From Anas platyrhynchos (Eukaryota > Chordata > Aves > Anseriformes > Anatidae), in assembly GCF_047663525.1 (NCBI RefSeq), contig NC_092621.1, positions 8,490,501 to 8,554,500 of the forward strand: a stretch of 64,000 nucleotides of DNA, read 5' to 3'. The translations under genes and the position numbers were made by a program. The notes beneath the pieces were generated by a model that saw nothing but the letters and a program-made list of their open reading frames with translations, was not told where the DNA came from and ran no database searches. Of this stretch, positions 62,100 to 64,000 are shown one piece after another. Every line of letters starts with the position of its first letter. Position 1 is the stretch's first letter.

Positions 62100-64000
62100 T
62101 TGCTGCTAGTTAAGGATCAAGCAGGGCTGTCTAGGAAGGGGTCACCTGGGGTAGCGCTCACCCCATTGTTGGGCAACAGAGTGAAGGGCACTGGGGTTCT
62201 CCCCACCCCTACCTCCCCCTTCCCTGTGGTGGGTCACCCGTCCCTCCGTCTGGCTTTTCAGGCAGATAAGAGTTATTTTTATATGCTGTACAGCATGGTG
62301 ATTTGTGAGGGACCTCACCAGCTTCCTCCTGGACAAAGCCCTTGACCCGGCAGAGTCTGAAAGTCTCCTTTCAGCTTTAACAGAGACAGAAAGCAAGGCA
62401 CAGGGACACCTCAGGCCTCAACGAACACCACAGGAGACTTAGAGTACCTGTGGGATATCAGCTGAGGTCCTGCCAGCTCCCCACCTGCTGTTGTCCCCCA
62501 AACCCTGTCCATCCCTGACACACACCATGAGCACCATATTCCCCCAGCCTGCTAGGGCCAGGCTCCCACCATGTCCCTCTGTGTGGGACCATCCCCAGCC
62601 TACACTGCAGGTCTCCCCCAGGCCCCATGAGGAGAGCAGCAGGCTCTGAGGGTGCAAACACTCCCCCTGAGCTTCGAGCTGCCTGCTTGGGTCTGTTTTC
62701 AATCCACAGATAAGGTGAAAGCTGGGGAAACCACAGGGCATCATCACTCTGGAGATAACAGGAGCCAGGCTTTTTTCTGTGAACACCCATGCTCTGAAAG
62801 GGAGATGTTAAAGGGGAACAGCTGCAGGCTTGGAGAGAGGCACCAGGTGAATCGAATGAGGAGTGTGAAAGCACTAATCAATGCCCAGATGTATAATCAG
62901 CAAATGTCACCTCAGATTTTGTGCATATCGGAGCAACACCATGGTGACTTAGACCCAAAGCAACTGACCTAATTTCATAGGACCTTCAGCTGGACATAAC
63001 TTCTGGTCATTTCTGCCAAAGGCTGTATTTGGTTTAGGGACACAGAAAAAAAGAGTCTCTGTAACATTTTGATGTATAAAAGATGCTGTAAGGTGCTGGG
63101 AGGTGGCTGGCTGGTGTGTAGGTAAAGCCTCCTGAAGGTTGGTTATGCACAGCTCTGAAGAACTTGCAGTTCAATCAGAAACTAAAGATTAGGCTGCAAG
63201 AAAAGAATAAGGAGCCTTTTTTTTTTTTTTTTTTTCAAAGAGAGCCAAATGCAGCTGTGGTCCTAACAAAAAGCCCTAAATTGGCACCAGGCGCCAGCAG
63301 CAAGACCTTGTTCTGTATCACACCAGCCACAGGGTGCCCAAATAGCATCCAGTATGAGCAATACCTGCCATGGGGGATTTGTCCTTATTCTCTTTTCAGG
63401 GAGGGGAAGGCCAGGGAGTGGGTGGCCACGCCAGCTTTCTCAGCCTTGAGGGCTGCTGCCAGCACGGACGTGAAGGCATCTGAAGGAAACCCCCGATAAG
63501 CTCTCACTATCGCGGCGGGGAGGAGATGCCGCAGATTCCTTGCAGACATGCACAAATCCCCTCGGACACTGCACAGACTCTTCCAGGGCCCCAAAAAGCC
63601 CTATAGGCATTGCAAAGGGGTGGAGGTTTGCCCCAGCATTGCCCAGACCCTATCACCCTTATGCCTTCCCACAGTCCCTTTAGCTGCTCTCATGCTGTTT
63701 TGGGAGACAGGATACGATCCAGATATGGTGGATCTTGTTGGCTTCCCATCAGTCTACGTGGGAAGCCATTTACCCAGAGAACCCCACAGAAGCTGAAAAT
63801 CCATCTGTTGGTGTCACCTGAACAAGAGTTATTTGTGTTTGCTCACATCGTTTCCCAGCACAAGTCCTGCACGACAGAAAAACTGGCAACTCCACAAACC
63901 AGCCCACGTCATGCAAAGGCACCAGCACAGAGTGTGTTTCCCAAAGCACATGGCACCACACATCAGTCATTACATGCAGTGCATGTGTTTCTAGCCCATG
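62100..64000. other. Sequence upstream of AQP7, no gene seen
   Basis: This 1.9-kb stretch has moderate GC content and only short open frames without recognisable protein character. It contains a 19-base T run at 63217-63235. It may hold AQP7 regulatory sequence, but none can be identified. Confidence 0.5.
63217..63235 (+). repeat. T homopolymer, 19 bases
   Basis: Uninterrupted T run upstream of AQP7. Confidence 0.9.

Overview
This window is vertebrate nuclear DNA, almost certainly from a bird. It holds seven CR1 LINE copies in the form typical of birds, several of them keeping readable C-terminal reverse transcriptase code. It also has long AT-rich introns and one compact CpG island, and no prokaryote-style gene packing. 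Three spliced protein-coding genes can be built exon by exon from splice sites and matching reading-frame phase.

(1) About 1-27,451, minus strand: the 5' half of KIAA1328 (hinderin), a coiled-coil protein. Five coding exons are visible (27,400-27,451; 24,114-24,149; 22,232-22,371; 17,064-17,158; 8,375-8,490). The rest of the gene lies to the left of the window. Its first and fifth introns carry the hallmarks of U12-type (minor spliceosome) introns, one of GT-AG type and one apparently of AT-AC type.

(2) 27,676-46,672, plus strand: a complete seven-exon TPGS2 (tubulin polyglutamylase complex subunit 2), 295 codons. It is divergent from KIAA1328, with 224 bp between the start codons. The shared CpG-island promoter has two inverted ZNF143/THAP11-like motifs, a CCAAT box, a GC box and a YY1-like site.

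(3) 49,692-62,061, minus strand: a complete seven-exon aquaglyceroporin, best matched to AQP7, of 345 codons (323 from a second in-frame ATG). It converges on TPGS2, and their 3' ends are about 1.6 kb apart.

The remaining sequence is introns, intergenic DNA and repeats. The repeats are seven CR1 pieces, three old MIR-type SINE remnants and numerous simple repeats. One SINE tail appears to supply a TPGS2 polyadenylation signal. KIAA1328 and TPGS2 are neighbours on human 18q12, whereas AQP7 is on human 9p13. Both human regions correspond largely to the avian Z chromosome, so Z linkage is a reasonable inference. I see no CRISPR array, operon, phage or other bacterial-type system. The most interesting signals are the minor-spliceosome introns, the paired promoter motifs, a possible alternative TPGS2 exon and an unexplained 282-codon open frame in an AQP7 intron.
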